DNA of 64,000 nucleotides from Anaerococcus sp. (GCA_030532385.1 JAUNLG010000006.1:36252-100251), one strand, 5' to 3'. Shown: positions 20,936-31,856, counted from the first letter of the stretch. Numbers and translations: made by a program. Notes: generated by a model not told the origin, from the letters alone.

Positions 20936-21565
20936 TTATTTTGTTCCAAACAACCTATCTCCAGCATCACCAAGGCCTGGTACTATATATCCATTCTCAT
21001 TTAGGTGATCATCTAGTTGGGCACAGTATATATCTACATCAGGATGTTTTTCTTGAATGGCTTTAATTCCTTCAGGTGCTGCTATTATGCAAAGAAGCTT
21101 AATATATTTGCATCCTCTTTCTTTTAGCCTACCTACTGCATCATTTACAGATCCTCCAGTAGCAACCATTGGATCTACAACAAGGATCTCCCTTTTATCG
21201 ACATCACTTGGTAGTTTGCAATAATATTCTACAGGAACTAGGGTTTGTTCATTCCTATACATACCAATATGGCCAATTTTTGCAGCAGGAATTACTTCAA
21301 GAACTCCATCTACCATACCAAGTCCTGCCCTAAGGATTGGAACAACACTTAGTTTTTTGCCAGCAAGCCTATATCCTGTTGTTTTTTCGATAGGAGTTTC
21401 GACTTCGAATTCTTCTAAAGTAAGATCTTTGGTTGCTTCATAGGCAAGAATCATCCCTATTTCAGTTACAATCGATCTAAATTCATTGGCTCCTGTATTT
21501 TTATCTCTCAATATTGTTATTTTATGTTTAATTACTGGATGGTCTAAAACATTTACTTTTCCCAT
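20936..21565 (-). CDS. upp: uracil phosphoribosyltransferase
   Basis: Salvages uracil to UMP with PRPP. 209 residues. PRPP-binding loop [18 protein letters not shown], the RAGLGMVDG segment and the C-terminal uracil-binding [16 protein letters not shown]. It sits 9 nt after the sua5 gene in a long operon. No attenuator is visible in front of it. Confidence 0.97.
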   Translation of the reverse strand: MGKVNVLDHPVIKHKITILRDKNTGANEFRSIVTEIGMILAYEATKDLTLEEFEVETPIEKTTGYRLAGKKLSVVPILRAGLGMVDGVLEVIPAAKIGHIGMYRNEQTLVPVEYYCKLPSDVDKREILVVDPMVATGGSVNDAVGRLKERGCKYIKLLCIIAAPEGIKAIQEKHPDVDIYCAQLDDHLNENGYIVPGLGDAGDRLFGTK

Positions 21566-21574
21566 ATAATTCTC

Positions 21575-22609
21575 CTATAAATATTCTACATTGCCAGAGG
21601 CAGATTTTTTCATTCTATTCATTATACTCTTACCCAAGTTTTTCTCACTCACACCCTCAGCTAGGATTATATCAACCTTCATCCTATCCATCTTCCTTAA
21701 GGCAGAAAAAAGCATGTGGCTCATCTGCCTTAAATCATCTCTTTGGCCAAGGGAGATTGCATAAGCCTTAGATACTTCATTTATCCTATCATCAAAGGTT
21801 AAAATCCCAACCTTAAGCCCCTTTTCTTCATAGGCTTTTGCCTGTTGGTAAATTGTATCAAAAGCCTTATTTCCTACAAATATTTTCATCTTAGCCTTTG
21901 GAGCATAGTGCTTATATTTTTGTCCAGGTGACTTGGGAATTTTGTTATCATCGATTAATGCGTCATCAAGCTTTAAATTTGCTAGGATCTCTTTTATGTA
22001 TTCATAAGTATAAAATCCTGGTCTAAGAATTGTAGGAATTTCAGAAGATAAGTCTATAACAGTAGATTCGATGCCAATCTGACTTTCTCCCCCATCTAAA
22101 ATCATTGGAATCTTTCCATTAAGATCATAGTATACATCACTTGCCTTAGTTGGGGATGGTCTGCCAGATATATTGGCTGAAGGGGCAGCTATTGGAAGAT
22201 TTGCCTCTTCTATAAGCCTTCTTGCAATCTCATCTTTAGGAAATCTTATAGCAACAGTATCTCCTCCTGCTGTAACCACATCAGGAATGAGCTTAGATTT
22301 TTTGAAAATAATTGTCAAAGGTCCAGGCCAAAGATCAAAAAGTTTTTTGGCATCTTCATTGACACCACTAACTAAATTATATAACATTCCTATATTTGAA
22401 ATATGTAAAATTAGTGGATTATCTGCTGGCCTATTTTTTGTTTTAAAAATATTCTCACAGGCTTTAGGATTTAATCCATTTGCTCCAAGTCCATAAACAG
22501 TCTCTGTAGGAAAGGCCACAAGTTTACCTTCTTTTAGTAAACTTGCAGCTTCTTTTATGGTTTCTTGGTCAATATTATCTCTTTGAATTTTTTTAATAAT
22601 AGTTTCCAT
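21575..22609 (-). CDS. L-threonylcarbamoyladenylate synthase, Sua5 type
   Basis: Makes threonylcarbamoyl-AMP for the universal t6A37 tRNA modification. About 344 residues: YrdC domain (about 10-200; KEGKLVAFPTETVYGLGANG, KNRPADNPLILHI, PSANISGRPSPT) plus a C-terminal Sua5 domain (about 240-344; SPGQKYKHYAPKAKM linker). The ATG at 22609 is taken over a longer frame that overlaps the CDF gene; its Shine-Dalgarno is weak. Confidence 0.94.
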   Translation of the reverse strand: METIIKKIQRDNIDQETIKEAASLLKEGKLVAFPTETVYGLGANGLNPKACENIFKTKNRPADNPLILHISNIGMLYNLVSGVNEDAKKLFDLWPGPLTIIFKKSKLIPDVVTAGGDTVAIRFPKDEIARRLIEEANLPIAAPSANISGRPSPTKASDVYYDLNGKIPMILDGGESQIGIESTVIDLSSEIPTILRPGFYTYEYIKEILANLKLDDALIDDNKIPKSPGQKYKHYAPKAKMKIFVGNKAFDTIYQQAKAYEEKGLKVGILTFDDRINEVSKAYAISLGQRDDLRQMSHMLFSALRKMDRMKVDIILAEGVSEKNLGKSIMNRMKKSASGNVEYL

Positions 22610-22623
22610 ATCAATTCTTTCTA

Positions 22624-23553
22624 CTAATCTACAAGACAATAAGTTGGGTCCATGTGGATAGATAATTCGACCTTAGTTTTTTCGAATACTTTTTCTTCCA
22701 CATCATCTATTGCCTTATGAACTTCTTCTACTGTAAGATTGGCTGGAACTTCAACATGACATGATCCTGCCATCTTTCCCTTTCCATATTCGTGGATTTG
22801 TAGGTCGTGGTAGCCTCTTATAAACCTACCTTCCATAATAATCTTTCCTATCTCATCTTCTATAAGCGGGTCCACCCTCTTACCTATTAGGATTTTTGAT
22901 GTTTCTATAAACATATCTACTCCAGGCTTAAATACAAAGAGTGCTAGAATAAGACCAATCATAGCATCTATATTAAAGCTAAGGTATTTTTGTAAAAAAA
23001 ATCCACCAATAATTGACAAGGTAGCAAGAATATCATTTCTTGCATCTAGCATAACTCCTTTGTTTAGGTCACTTGAAAATTTCTTATATAAGCTTTTATT
23101 TAAGAAAAATATATAAACCTTAAAGAGGATACTAAATGCAAGTATGGCTAAAGATAAAGTTGATAGGTCAACTCCCGATTTTTCTCCAAAAGCCCCGATT
23201 GATTTTATAAATAAGCTAAAGCCCACATACATTATTATTATTGAGACTAATAAACTTATAAGGTACTCACTCCTACCATGGCCAAAAGGATGGTTCCTAT
23301 CCGCTGGTTTTTTCGAGATATTAGACCCAAATAAAGCCATTAGAGAGGCAAGAGAATCTGAAAGGTTGTTGAAAGCATCATTTATTATAGCCTGGGACCC
23401 TACAAATAAGCCTAAGCTAATCTTTATAATAAATAAGATAATATTTATCCCAACTCCAACTATTGAGGAAAGGGATATATATGAGAGTCTAAGGTCAGAC
23501 TCACTTCTTTGCTCCCCATTTTTAATAAATCTTTTAGCTAAGAGATTAAACAA
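22624..23553 (-). CDS. cation diffusion facilitator transporter
   Basis: CDF-family exporter of divalent metals such as Zn, Fe or Mn. 309 residues: six membrane helices (about 28-210), HPFGHGR loop and a cytoplasmic C-terminal domain. Metal-site residues are seen as NDAFNNLSDSLAS and ARNDILAT. Substrate cannot be fixed. It starts with TTG immediately after the prfA stop, 8 nt after GAGG. Confidence 0.92.
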   Translation of the reverse strand: MFNLLAKRFIKNGEQRSESDLRLSYISLSSIVGVGINIILFIIKISLGLFVGSQAIINDAFNNLSDSLASLMALFGSNISKKPADRNHPFGHGRSEYLISLLVSIIIMYVGFSLFIKSIGAFGEKSGVDLSTLSLAILAFSILFKVYIFFLNKSLYKKFSSDLNKGVMLDARNDILATLSIIGGFFLQKYLSFNIDAMIGLILALFVFKPGVDMFIETSKILIGKRVDPLIEDEIGKIIMEGRFIRGYHDLQIHEYGKGKMAGSCHVEVPANLTVEEVHKAIDDVEEKVFEKTKVELSIHMDPTYCLVD

Positions 23554-24630
23554 TTATTCTTCCTCGCCTACTTTTTCTAACTTTCTAGCCTGATCTTCTG
23601 TAATCAAGGATTCAATCATTTCACCTATATTTCCATTTAAAAAGTCATCCAATTGATAAATTGTCTTATTTATCCTATGGTCTGTGATTCTTCCTTGTGG
23701 GAAGTTATAGGTTCTAATTCTCTCACTCCTATCACCTGTACCAACTTGACTTTTTCTATTGTCAGCTATCTCTTTATTCCTCTTTTCTTCTTCTAGCTCA
23801 TAAATCCTTGCTAGAAGAATTTTCATAGCCTTTTCCTTATTCTTAATCTGACTTTTTTCATCTTGCATAGATACAACAATTCCTGTTGGTATATGGGTAA
23901 GCCTTACTGCTGAGTCTGTTGTATTTACAGATTGACCACCATTTCCTGAAGACCTAAATACATCAGTTCTTATATCATTTGGATCAACATGAACATCAAG
24001 CTCATCTACCTCAGGTAATACTGCTACTGTTGCTGTAGAGGTATGGATCCTACCGCCTGATTCAGTTTCAGGAACCCTTTGAACCCTATGGACTCCAGAT
24101 TCATACTTAAACCTAGAATAAGCTCCCTCGCCTCTTACCATAAAGGTGGCTTCCTTAATTCCTCCAACTCCCTGGCTACTTACCTCTATATCTTCAGTTT
24201 TATAGCCTTCCTTATCTGCATACATGTGATACATCCTGTATAGGTCTCCTGCAAATAATCCAGCCTCATCACCACCAGCACCAGGTCTGATTTCTACTAT
24301 AACATCTCTAGAATCATTAGGATCTTTAGGTATAAGAAGAACTTTCATCTGTTCATTATATACTTCAAGATTATCACTTTTCTCCTTTATTTCTTCTTTA
24401 AGCATATCAACCATTTCAGGATCGCTAGTCTCATCTAAAAGCTCTTTATTCTCTTCAATAATTGCTTCAGCATCCTTGATTTGGTCATATTTTTCAACTA
24501 TTGGTTTTAATGAATTATATTCCCTAGTTATCTTTGTTAACTTAGAAATATCTGATAGAACTTCTGGATCAATCATCTTTTTTTCAAGATCTAAATAATT
24601 CTCTTTTATATGTTCAATATTTTCAAACAT
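23554..24630 (-). CDS. prfA: peptide chain release factor 1
   Basis: Reads UAA and UAG stop codons. 358 residues. GGQ motif in [18 protein letters not shown] and the RF1-type tripeptide region [14 protein letters not shown]. It lies 3 nt after prmC, whose product methylates this GGQ glutamine. Confidence 0.97.
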   Translation of the reverse strand: MFENIEHIKENYLDLEKKMIDPEVLSDISKLTKITREYNSLKPIVEKYDQIKDAEAIIEENKELLDETSDPEMVDMLKEEIKEKSDNLEVYNEQMKVLLIPKDPNDSRDVIVEIRPGAGGDEAGLFAGDLYRMYHMYADKEGYKTEDIEVSSQGVGGIKEATFMVRGEGAYSRFKYESGVHRVQRVPETESGGRIHTSTATVAVLPEVDELDVHVDPNDIRTDVFRSSGNGGQSVNTTDSAVRLTHIPTGIVVSMQDEKSQIKNKEKAMKILLARIYELEEEKRNKEIADNRKSQVGTGDRSERIRTYNFPQGRITDHRINKTIYQLDDFLNGNIGEMIESLITEDQARKLEKVGEEE

Positions 24631-24633
24631 CTC

Positions 24634-25428
24634 TTATCCTTTCTCAGCGACTATAAATCTGTCAAAATCATTATAATCCTTTATACATACTATATTTTTA
24701 AAATCAGATTCGTTCAAAAATTTTTCTATCCTATCTTTTTGGTCATATCCGATTTCAAAAATTAACATGGCCCCGTCATTTAAATAAATATTAGCCTCTT
24801 TAATTATCCTCTTATAATAATAAAGACCGTCTTCTTTGGCTAAAAGTGCTGATTTTGGTTCATAATATAAGACTTTATCAAGCTTCTTATAGTCATCTTC
24901 ATTAATATAGGGTGGGTTTGAAACTATTATATCAAATTTTCCAGAAATATTTTCAAATAAATCAGATTTTACAAAACTAACATTTTCTATGCCAAGTCTT
25001 TTCCTATTTATTTCAGCAAGATCTAGAGCTTCTTTTTTTACATCACTAGCAAGAATTTTTGTCTCCTTAATATTACTTGCTAGGGCTAGGGCAATAGCTC
25101 CACTTCCTGTTCCTATATCAAGGATACTTTTCTTTTTAAAATCTGATTTGATAATATAATCTACTATAATCTCAGTCTCAAATCTTGGAATCAAGGCCCT
25201 TTTGTCTACCTTTAAGTTAAGTCCAAAAAACTCCCAATAGCCAATAGCATATTGGAGGGGCTTTCCCTTAGCCCTATCCTTAAGAATCTGATCGAGTTTA
25301 TTGGCTAATTTATCTGTCAAAACCCTATCTTTATTTAATAAAATATAAGACTTACTAGTATCAAGTAGGTAGGTTAGAGCTATTAGGGAATCCTCATAAT
25401 TTTTTTCTAGATAATCTTTTATTTTCAT
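24634..25428 (-). CDS. prmC: peptide chain release factor N5-glutamine methyltransferase
   Basis: SAM-dependent methylation of the GGQ glutamine in release factors. 264 residues. SAM-binding ILDIGTGSGAIALALA and the substrate-binding NPPYI. Adjacent to prfA. The start is 27 nt after the rpmE terminator arms and has only a weak Shine-Dalgarno. Confidence 0.95.
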   Translation of the reverse strand: MKIKDYLEKNYEDSLIALTYLLDTSKSYILLNKDRVLTDKLANKLDQILKDRAKGKPLQYAIGYWEFFGLNLKVDKRALIPRFETEIIVDYIIKSDFKKKSILDIGTGSGAIALALASNIKETKILASDVKKEALDLAEINRKRLGIENVSFVKSDLFENISGKFDIIVSNPPYINEDDYKKLDKVLYYEPKSALLAKEDGLYYYKRIIKEANIYLNDGAMLIFEIGYDQKDRIEKFLNESDFKNIVCIKDYNDFDRFIVAEKG

Positions 25429-25446
25429 CTATATACTACTTCTTTT

Positions 25447-25482
25447 TTACACAAAAATAAGGTAAGTTTCCTTACCTTATTT
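25447..25482 (-). terminator. rpmE terminator
   Basis: Perfect 12-bp stem (25455-25466 with 25471-25482) with a 4-nt loop, followed by T5 on the minus strand. It lies just before prmC. Confidence 0.9.
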
Positions 25483-25488
25483 GCTCTA

Positions 25489-25692
25489 TTATTTTCTACC
25501 GTATTTTCTGTTAAACTTCTCAACATTACCACCACGTTCAGCATTTCTTTGTTTACCTGAATAGAATGGGTGACAATTACTGCAGATTTCTACCTTGATT
25601 TCTTCTTCTGTAGATCCAACAGTGAATTCATTTCCACAAGTAACACAGGTAACTTTAGCTTGGTGATAGTCTGGATGTAATTCTTTTTTCAT
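25489..25692 (-). CDS. rpmE: 50S ribosomal protein L31, zinc type
   Basis: Ribosomal protein at the subunit interface. 67 residues. Two CxxC pairs (CVTC and CSNC) show the zinc-binding C+ form; HPFYSGKQR is conserved. It has its own promoter overlapping the rho 3' end and its own terminator. Confidence 0.97.
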   Translation of the reverse strand: MKKELHPDYHQAKVTCVTCGNEFTVGSTEEEIKVEICSNCHPFYSGKQRNAERGGNVEKFNRKYGRK

Positions 25693-25731
25693 CTAAACAC
25701 CTCTTGTTTCTTTTTTCAATAAGCAATATAA

Positions 25732-25759
25732 ATTATACCTGCAAGATTTTCTATTGCAA
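25732..25759 (-). promoter_or_regulatory. rpmE promoter
   Basis: Minus-strand TTGCAA (25754-25759), 16-bp spacer, TATAAT (25732-25737), just after the rho stop. Confidence 0.65.
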
Positions 25760-25762
25760 GTT

Positions 25763-27070
25763 CTAATAAGAATTATTAATCAAGTCTATAAATTGCTTGT
25801 TCGTTTCGGTCCTTTTCATCCAATCTATAAGCTCTACTATAGATTCTGTATTGCTCATATTACTCTTCCTAAGCTTAAAGGCTGCTTCAAGTTCCTTTGG
25901 CTTTAAAAGTAGGTCTTCTCTTCTGGTTGAGGATTTTTCAATATTTATAGCAGGGAAGATCCTTCTATCGGCAAGCCTTCTATCAAGATGAACTTCCATA
26001 TTACCAGTTCCCTTAAATTCTTCAAAGATCATATCATCCATCCTTGAACCAGTATCTACTAAGGCTGTAGCAAGGATAGTAAGGGATCCACCAGATTCAA
26101 TGTTCCTTGCAGCCCCAAAAAATTGTTTTGGGCCCACTAGGGCTAGAGGATCTAGACCTCCAGAAAGAGTCCTTCCTGACTGAGGAGTCATTATATTATA
26201 GGCCCTTGCAAGTCTAGTTATAGAATCAAGAAGGATTATAACATCCTTATTCTCTTCTACATATCTTTTTGCTCTTTCAAGTACCATTTCTGCCATATCA
26301 ATATGGTTTTGTGGTGGCTTATCAAAGGTTGAAGCTGCAACTTCTGTCCTCATAAGCTCGTTATTGGGGTCTCTATATTCATTGACATACCTTATAAAGT
26401 CAGTTACCTCTTCAGGTCTTTCATCAATTAATAAGACTATGATTTTAATATCATCATAATTTTTTTCAATTGCTCTTTCTATATCTTTTATTAGGGTAGT
26501 TTTTCCTGCTTTAGGTTGAGATACTATAAGGCCTCTTTGACCACGGCCTATAGGTGATAGAAAATCAATAATTCTTTCTGAAAAGTGTTCTTTCCCATTT
26601 TCTAGGGTAATTCTTTCATTTGGATAAATTGGTGTTAGATCTTCAAATAAGGGTCTATTAAAGGCATCGCCTGGCTTTATGCCATTTACATCACTGACAA
26701 ATATTAGGGGAGCAAATTTATCTCTAGCATGTTTTTCTCTTGCTATCCCTCTTATATAATCTCCAGTTTTAAGTCTGAACATCTTAATTTGCTTAGGTGG
26801 TACATAGATATCATCATCGCCACTTTCATACATTTCAGTTCTAAGAAAACCAAAGCCATCTGGTAGGATTTCAAGGATTCCCTCGCAATCAAACTTTTCT
26901 CCTAGATCATTTTCTGCCTGCTCTTTTTTCTCTTTATCTTCTTTTTCACTAGCTTCAACAATTAGCTTTATTAGTTCATCTTTCCTATACTTTGTAACCG
27001 CCTGAATTCCTAAGTCTCTTGCCAGTTCTCTTAGGTCAGGAAGCTTCTTTTCTTTTAAATTATTTTCCAT
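25763..27070 (-). CDS. rho: transcription termination factor Rho
   Basis: Hexameric RNA helicase that ends transcription. 435 residues: N-terminal helical domain [13 protein letters not shown]-fold RNA-binding domain (about 55-125) and the ATPase core with Walker [27 protein letters not shown] and the Q/R-loops. Unusual: no Shine-Dalgarno is visible before the ATG, and the ATG follows the fba terminator hairpin by only 18 nt. Confidence 0.96.
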   Translation of the reverse strand: MENNLKEKKLPDLRELARDLGIQAVTKYRKDELIKLIVEASEKEDKEKKEQAENDLGEKFDCEGILEILPDGFGFLRTEMYESGDDDIYVPPKQIKMFRLKTGDYIRGIAREKHARDKFAPLIFVSDVNGIKPGDAFNRPLFEDLTPIYPNERITLENGKEHFSERIIDFLSPIGRGQRGLIVSQPKAGKTTLIKDIERAIEKNYDDIKIIVLLIDERPEEVTDFIRYVNEYRDPNNELMRTEVAASTFDKPPQNHIDMAEMVLERAKRYVEENKDVIILLDSITRLARAYNIMTPQSGRTLSGGLDPLALVGPKQFFGAARNIESGGSLTILATALVDTGSRMDDMIFEEFKGTGNMEVHLDRRLADRRIFPAINIEKSSTRREDLLLKPKELEAAFKLRKSNMSNTESIVELIDWMKRTETNKQFIDLINNSY

Positions 27071-27081
27071 ATTTTTTTAAA

Positions 27082-27104
27082 TTAAAAGGGGTCAGCCCGA
27101 CCCC
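27082..27104 (-). terminator. terminator between fba and rho
   Basis: GGGGTC (27088-27093) pairs with GACCCC (27099-27104); minus strand then reads TTTTAATTT. The rho start codon is 18 nt further on. Confidence 0.8.
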
Positions 27105-27117
27105 CATCTTAATAGTC

Positions 27118-27981
27118 TTATTTTGCACTATTCTCTGAACCGAACATGTCGATTTTTTCTTCAACCTTACTTACAATTGCACTTGTTCCATCAGCAAGTA
27201 ACTTTCTTGGGTCAAAGCCCTTACCCTTTTGGTCTTTGCCTTCTTCAATATATTTTCTAGTAGCTTCGGCAAAGGCTAATTGACATTCAGTATTTACATT
27301 GATTTTTGATACACCAAGGCTTATAGCTTTTTTAATTTGATCATCAGGAATACCTGTACCACCATGAAGAACAATTGGCATATTTACAGCTTCTGATATT
27401 TCATTTAATCTTTCAAAGTTTAATCCTTGCCAATCAGCTGGGTAAACTCCGTGAATATTACCAATACCTGCTGCTAGAAAATCAATGCCGCATGCTGCAA
27501 GCTCTTTACACTCATTTACATCTGCAAGCTCTCCTGCTGAAGTAACGCCATCTTCCTCTCCACCGATTCCGCCTACTTCACCTTCAACAGAAATATTTTT
27601 TGAATGAGCAAGCTCAACTATTTCTCTGGTTTTTTCTAGGTTTTCTTCTAATGGGAATGAAGATCCATCAAACATTACAGATGTAAAGCCAGCAGCTATA
27701 GCAGACTTAGCTCCCTCATATGAACCATGGTCTAGGTGAATTGCTACAGGAACTGTAATTTCCATTGCATCATGCATGTTTTTAACAAGATTTGCAACTA
27801 CTTCAAAACCACCCATATACTTAATAGCACCTTCTGATGCAGCTATGATTACAGCTGTATTCTTCTCTTCAGCTGCTTTTAGGATTGCCTTAGTCCATTC
27901 TAGGTTGTTGGTATTAAAATGACCAATAGCATACCCATTTTCATAAGCCTTATCTAACATTTCTTTTGCATTAACTAACAT
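27118..27981 (-). CDS. fba: class II fructose-bisphosphate aldolase
   Basis: Zinc-dependent cleavage of fructose 1,6-bisphosphate. 287 residues. Metal-site HLDHGS, the VEGEVGGIGGEEDGV loop, HGGTGIPDDQIKKAI and KINVNTE. AAGGAG precedes the ATG. A terminator follows at once. Confidence 0.94.
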   Translation of the reverse strand: MLVNAKEMLDKAYENGYAIGHFNTNNLEWTKAILKAAEEKNTAVIIAASEGAIKYMGGFEVVANLVKNMHDAMEITVPVAIHLDHGSYEGAKSAIAAGFTSVMFDGSSFPLEENLEKTREIVELAHSKNISVEGEVGGIGGEEDGVTSAGELADVNECKELAACGIDFLAAGIGNIHGVYPADWQGLNFERLNEISEAVNMPIVLHGGTGIPDDQIKKAISLGVSKINVNTECQLAFAEATRKYIEEGKDQKGKGFDPRKLLADGTSAIVSKVEEKIDMFGSENSAK

Positions 27982-28032
27982 ATAATCTCCTTATAGTTCA
28001 TATTTTTTTCTAGTTTCTATATTAATAATACC

Positions 28033-29760
28033 CTAATTATAATCAAATGATAGGTCTTTTTTTATCGATTCTACGATTTTATCAAGGGCTTCTTTACTGT
28101 CCATTTTTTGATTTTCCATATCTTTTCTAGTGGAATATTCTACAATACAATCACTTGCATCCTTACCTACAGTAATCCTATATGGGATACCTATTAGGTC
28201 CCTATCATTAAACTTAACTCCTGCCCTTTCCTTCCTATCATCTAATAAGACATCAACCCTTTGATCCTTAAATTCCTTATAAAGTTTCTCACCAAGTTGG
28301 AGTTGATCTTCTTTTTTAGGATTTACAACTGTTATTATAACTTCAAAAGGAGCAACAGATGTTGGCCAAATTATTCCTTTTTCATCATAGTTTTGTTCAA
28401 CTACAGCTGAAATTGATCTTGTAATTCCTATCCCATAAGAACCCATTATAAATGGCTTAGCACTTCCATTTTCATCTAGGAAATTAGCATCTAGGGCTTT
28501 AGAATACTTATCCCCTAGTTGGAAGATATTTCCAACTTCAATTCCTCTTTTAGCTTTAAGGATTCCTGACCCATCATAGGCCATATCACCCTCTTTTGCC
28601 ATAAGTAAGTCTTCTACTATTTCTCCTTTAAAATCTCTACCATAATTAGCATTTTTATAATGGTAGTCTGTCTTATTTGCACCTACAAGAAGATTTTTGA
28701 TCTTTGTCAAAGACTTATCAACAAGAACTCTCACATCCTTATCTTTTAGTCCAATTGGTCCTGTAAATCCAGGCTCAGCCCCGGTAATTTCTCTAATTTT
28801 ATCAGGATCTAGCATTTCTATCTCATGCTCTCCAACCTTTAGGTAGGATATTAGTTTAGCCATATTTAAGTCCCTATCTCCTGGTATAAAGACTAAAAGC
28901 GGCTCACCTTTGACTGAAAGGTCTATGGCCTTGGCTGAATTTCTAGAATCAACTTGTAAAAATTCACTTACTTCTTCAATTGTTTTCTTGCCAACAGTTT
29001 CTACAAGTTCAAGGTCCTTTTCTTCTTCCTCCACAAATTCCATCCTAAATCTTGCTTTCTCATCAGTTGCAGCGTAATCAGACTCATCTGTGTATAAAAT
29101 TACTCCTTCTCCTGTTTCAGCTAGGGCAATAAATTCATGGCTCTTTCTACCACCCATAGACCCTGTATCGCCTTCAACTATTTTTATATCAAGACCTAGC
29201 CTAGCAAAAACTTCTACATAGGCATCCCACATATTTTGATAAGATTTTTCAAGTCCTTCGTAATCAGTATCAAAGGAATAGGCATCCTTCATCAAAAAAT
29301 CCCTAGAACGGTTAATTCCAAACCTAGGCCTTTTCTCATCCCTGAACTTATCTACTATTTGATATAAATTTAGGGGAAGTTGCTTATATGAATTTAGCTC
29401 ATTTTTAATTAAATCAGTTAAGGCTTCTTCTGCAGTAGGGCCTAGGGAATATTCCCTATCGTGTCTATCTTTTAGCTTAAACATTTCAGGACCAAAGGTA
29501 TCCCACCTAGAAGATTCTTCCCATAATTCTTTAGGTTGAAGGATAGATGTAGAAACTTCTATGGCTCCGTACTTATCCATAGATTCTCTTACTATCGCCT
29601 CTATTTTATTTACAACTTTTTTGCCTAAGGGTAGGTATGAATAAATACCACTTGCTTGCTTTCTAATAAAAGCCCCCCTAACTAAGAGTTTGTGACTTTC
29701 TATCTCACTATCTACTGGGTCTTCCCTTAATGTTGGCATATAATATTTTGATAATCTCAT
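28033..29760 (-). CDS. proS: prolyl-tRNA synthetase, bacterial type
   Basis: Charges tRNA-Pro. 575 residues: class II core (motif 2 about 135-155), YbaK-like editing insert (about 225-390) and C-terminal anticodon-binding domain (about 470-575). It overlaps the tex stop by 4 nt. No T-box leader is possible in this context. Confidence 0.96.
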   Translation of the reverse strand: MRLSKYYMPTLREDPVDSEIESHKLLVRGAFIRKQASGIYSYLPLGKKVVNKIEAIVRESMDKYGAIEVSTSILQPKELWEESSRWDTFGPEMFKLKDRHDREYSLGPTAEEALTDLIKNELNSYKQLPLNLYQIVDKFRDEKRPRFGINRSRDFLMKDAYSFDTDYEGLEKSYQNMWDAYVEVFARLGLDIKIVEGDTGSMGGRKSHEFIALAETGEGVILYTDESDYAATDEKARFRMEFVEEEEKDLELVETVGKKTIEEVSEFLQVDSRNSAKAIDLSVKGEPLLVFIPGDRDLNMAKLISYLKVGEHEIEMLDPDKIREITGAEPGFTGPIGLKDKDVRVLVDKSLTKIKNLLVGANKTDYHYKNANYGRDFKGEIVEDLLMAKEGDMAYDGSGILKAKRGIEVGNIFQLGDKYSKALDANFLDENGSAKPFIMGSYGIGITRSISAVVEQNYDEKGIIWPTSVAPFEVIITVVNPKKEDQLQLGEKLYKEFKDQRVDVLLDDRKERAGVKFNDRDLIGIPYRITVGKDASDCIVEYSTRKDMENQKMDSKEALDKIVESIKKDLSFDYN

Positions 29761-31856
29761 ATTTCTCCTAAATCTTTCATAGATAGGCCTATTCTTTGCC
29801 TTTGCCTATCAATCTCTATAACTTTTACATCTACAACTTCTGAATTGGTTAAAACTTCACTAGGATTTTGGATGAATCTATCAGAAATTTCTGATACATG
29901 GACAAGTCCATCAATTCCCACCCCTATATCTACAAAGGCCCCAAAATTTGTTATATTTCTAACCTTTCCTTTTAATACCATACCCTCTTTTAGGTCATCA
30001 ATCCCCATGATTTCTTTTTTTGTCAAAACTTCAGGGTTAGAATCTCTTGGGTCCCTACCTGGTTTCTTTAGCTCCCCAACTATATCCTTTAAGGTTTCAT
30101 ATCCTACAGAAAGCTCATTAGCTAAGTCTTTTAAGTTTATGTTATCTAAATCTTTGTCCATAAGTTTTTTTGCAATCTTATAGCTTTCAGGATGGACTGC
30201 TGTATTATCAAGAATCTCTGGAGAATCTGGAAATCTTATAAATCCTGCTGCTAGTTTATAGGTCTTATCACCTAGACCTTTGACTTTTTTTAGGTCTTTT
30301 CTATATATAAGTTTGCCTTCCTTAAAGTCATCTTCGACTCTTTTAGCAAGATTTTGGTTTAGACCTGATACATAGCCTAAAAGTTTGTAGGAAGCATTAT
30401 TAATCGTAACACCTACCTCATTTACAGCATCTTCTACAACCTTGGATAATTCCTGGTCTAGTTTTTTGCCATCTAGGTCATGTTGGTATTGGCCTATGCC
30501 TATATGCTTTGGCTCTATTTTTACTAATTCTGCCATGGGGTCTTGTAGGCGACGGGCCATTGATATTGCACCTCTTATAGTTACATCTAAGTTAGGAAAT
30601 TCCTCTTCACCCAAACTAGATGCTGAATATACTGAAGCTCCTGCTTCATTTACTATAGCATAGAAAACTCCTTTGACTTCTTTTAGTAATTTATTTACTA
30701 CAATCTCAGTTTCCCTCGATGCTGTCGCATTACCCAAGGCTATAAGGCTTACCTGGTATTTTTCTATAAAGTCCTTTAATTTATCTATGGCTTCCCTTTC
30801 CCTATAGTGGGGTGCTACAGGATAGATCACTGCAGAATCTAAGAATTTTCCAAATTGATCAACTACTGCAACCTTACATCCTGTCCTAAATCCTGGATCA
30901 AGTCCAATTACTGCCTGACCCTTTATTGGTTTTTGAAGTAAGTAGGGTTTTAGGTTTTTACCGAACACTCTTATTGACTCATCTTCTGCAGCTTCTGTTA
31001 GGTAATTTCTCATTTCACTTGTTAGGGAAGGGAGCATTAGTCGCTTGTAACCATCATCTACAGCAAATTTAACTACTTCTTTTTGATAGGCATTATAGGA
31101 CTTATCTTTGGTATAAAGATCATAAATTAGTTTTTTATTATAATTATCAGTAAAGCTTACTTTAACAGCCAAGGCCTTATCCTTCTCTGCCCTATTAATA
31201 GCAAGGATTTGAAAGGACTTCATGTCTTTAAGTTTTTTTTCAAATTCATAGTAATTTTGATAAAGCTTTTGCCTATCTTCTTTTTCGCTTACGCTAATCC
31301 TAGCCCTCAAAAACCCATCTCTTCTAATTATATTTCTAGCTTCAATGTTATTTGCAATATCTTCTGCCAGAATGTCTATAGACCTATCTAAGGCTTCTTT
31401 GGGACTATCAAGTCCTTCTTTTATATATTCTTGTGCATATTCCAAGGCCTCTTTTTCATTACTAACCTTAGTTAGCAAGTCATTAAGGAGCTTATCTAAT
31501 CCAAAATCCCTTGCTATATCTGCCCTTGTCTTTCTCTTTGACTTAAATGGAGCATAGATGTCTTCTAAGATTGTAAGTGAATTTGTTGCAAGAATTTCAT
31601 TTTTTAGCTCATCTGTAAGTTTTCCCTTAGAATCTATTGCACTTATTATCTCTTCTTGCCTTTTTTCTATATTTCTTAACTTATTTAAATTTTTCTCTAT
31701 TTCTCTTATTTTGACATCTGAAAGATTGCCTGTAACCTCTTTTCTATACCTTGCTATGAAGGCTACGGTAGATCCTTCATCCAAAAGATTAATAACATTT
31801 TCAACATTTTTTTCACTAACTTCAACTTGTTTTGCTAAAATTTCTTTAATATTCAT
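29757..31856 (-). CDS. tex: Tex-family RNA-binding protein
   Basis: Conserved RNA-binding factor (Tex/YhgF) linked to transcription and RNA turnover. 699 residues: helical N-terminus, YqgF RNase H-like domain (GLDPGFRTGCKVAVVD), helix-hairpin-helix region (about 480-560) and a C-terminal S1 domain (about 625-695; GMVLKGKVRNITNFGAFVDIGV). The start lies 30 nt after a hairpin that ends the upstream gene. Confidence 0.94.
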   Translation of the reverse strand: MNIKEILAKQVEVSEKNVENVINLLDEGSTVAFIARYRKEVTGNLSDVKIREIEKNLNKLRNIEKRQEEIISAIDSKGKLTDELKNEILATNSLTILEDIYAPFKSKRKTRADIARDFGLDKLLNDLLTKVSNEKEALEYAQEYIKEGLDSPKEALDRSIDILAEDIANNIEARNIIRRDGFLRARISVSEKEDRQKLYQNYYEFEKKLKDMKSFQILAINRAEKDKALAVKVSFTDNYNKKLIYDLYTKDKSYNAYQKEVVKFAVDDGYKRLMLPSLTSEMRNYLTEAAEDESIRVFGKNLKPYLLQKPIKGQAVIGLDPGFRTGCKVAVVDQFGKFLDSAVIYPVAPHYREREAIDKLKDFIEKYQVSLIALGNATASRETEIVVNKLLKEVKGVFYAIVNEAGASVYSASSLGEEEFPNLDVTIRGAISMARRLQDPMAELVKIEPKHIGIGQYQHDLDGKKLDQELSKVVEDAVNEVGVTINNASYKLLGYVSGLNQNLAKRVEDDFKEGKLIYRKDLKKVKGLGDKTYKLAAGFIRFPDSPEILDNTAVHPESYKIAKKLMDKDLDNINLKDLANELSVGYETLKDIVGELKKPGRDPRDSNPEVLTKKEIMGIDDLKEGMVLKGKVRNITNFGAFVDIGVGIDGLVHVSEISDRFIQNPSEVLTNSEVVDVKVIEIDRQRQRIGLSMKDLGEI

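Noticed and set aside
28033-28100. T-box leader for proS
   Set aside because: proS overlaps tex by 4 nt, leaving no leader.
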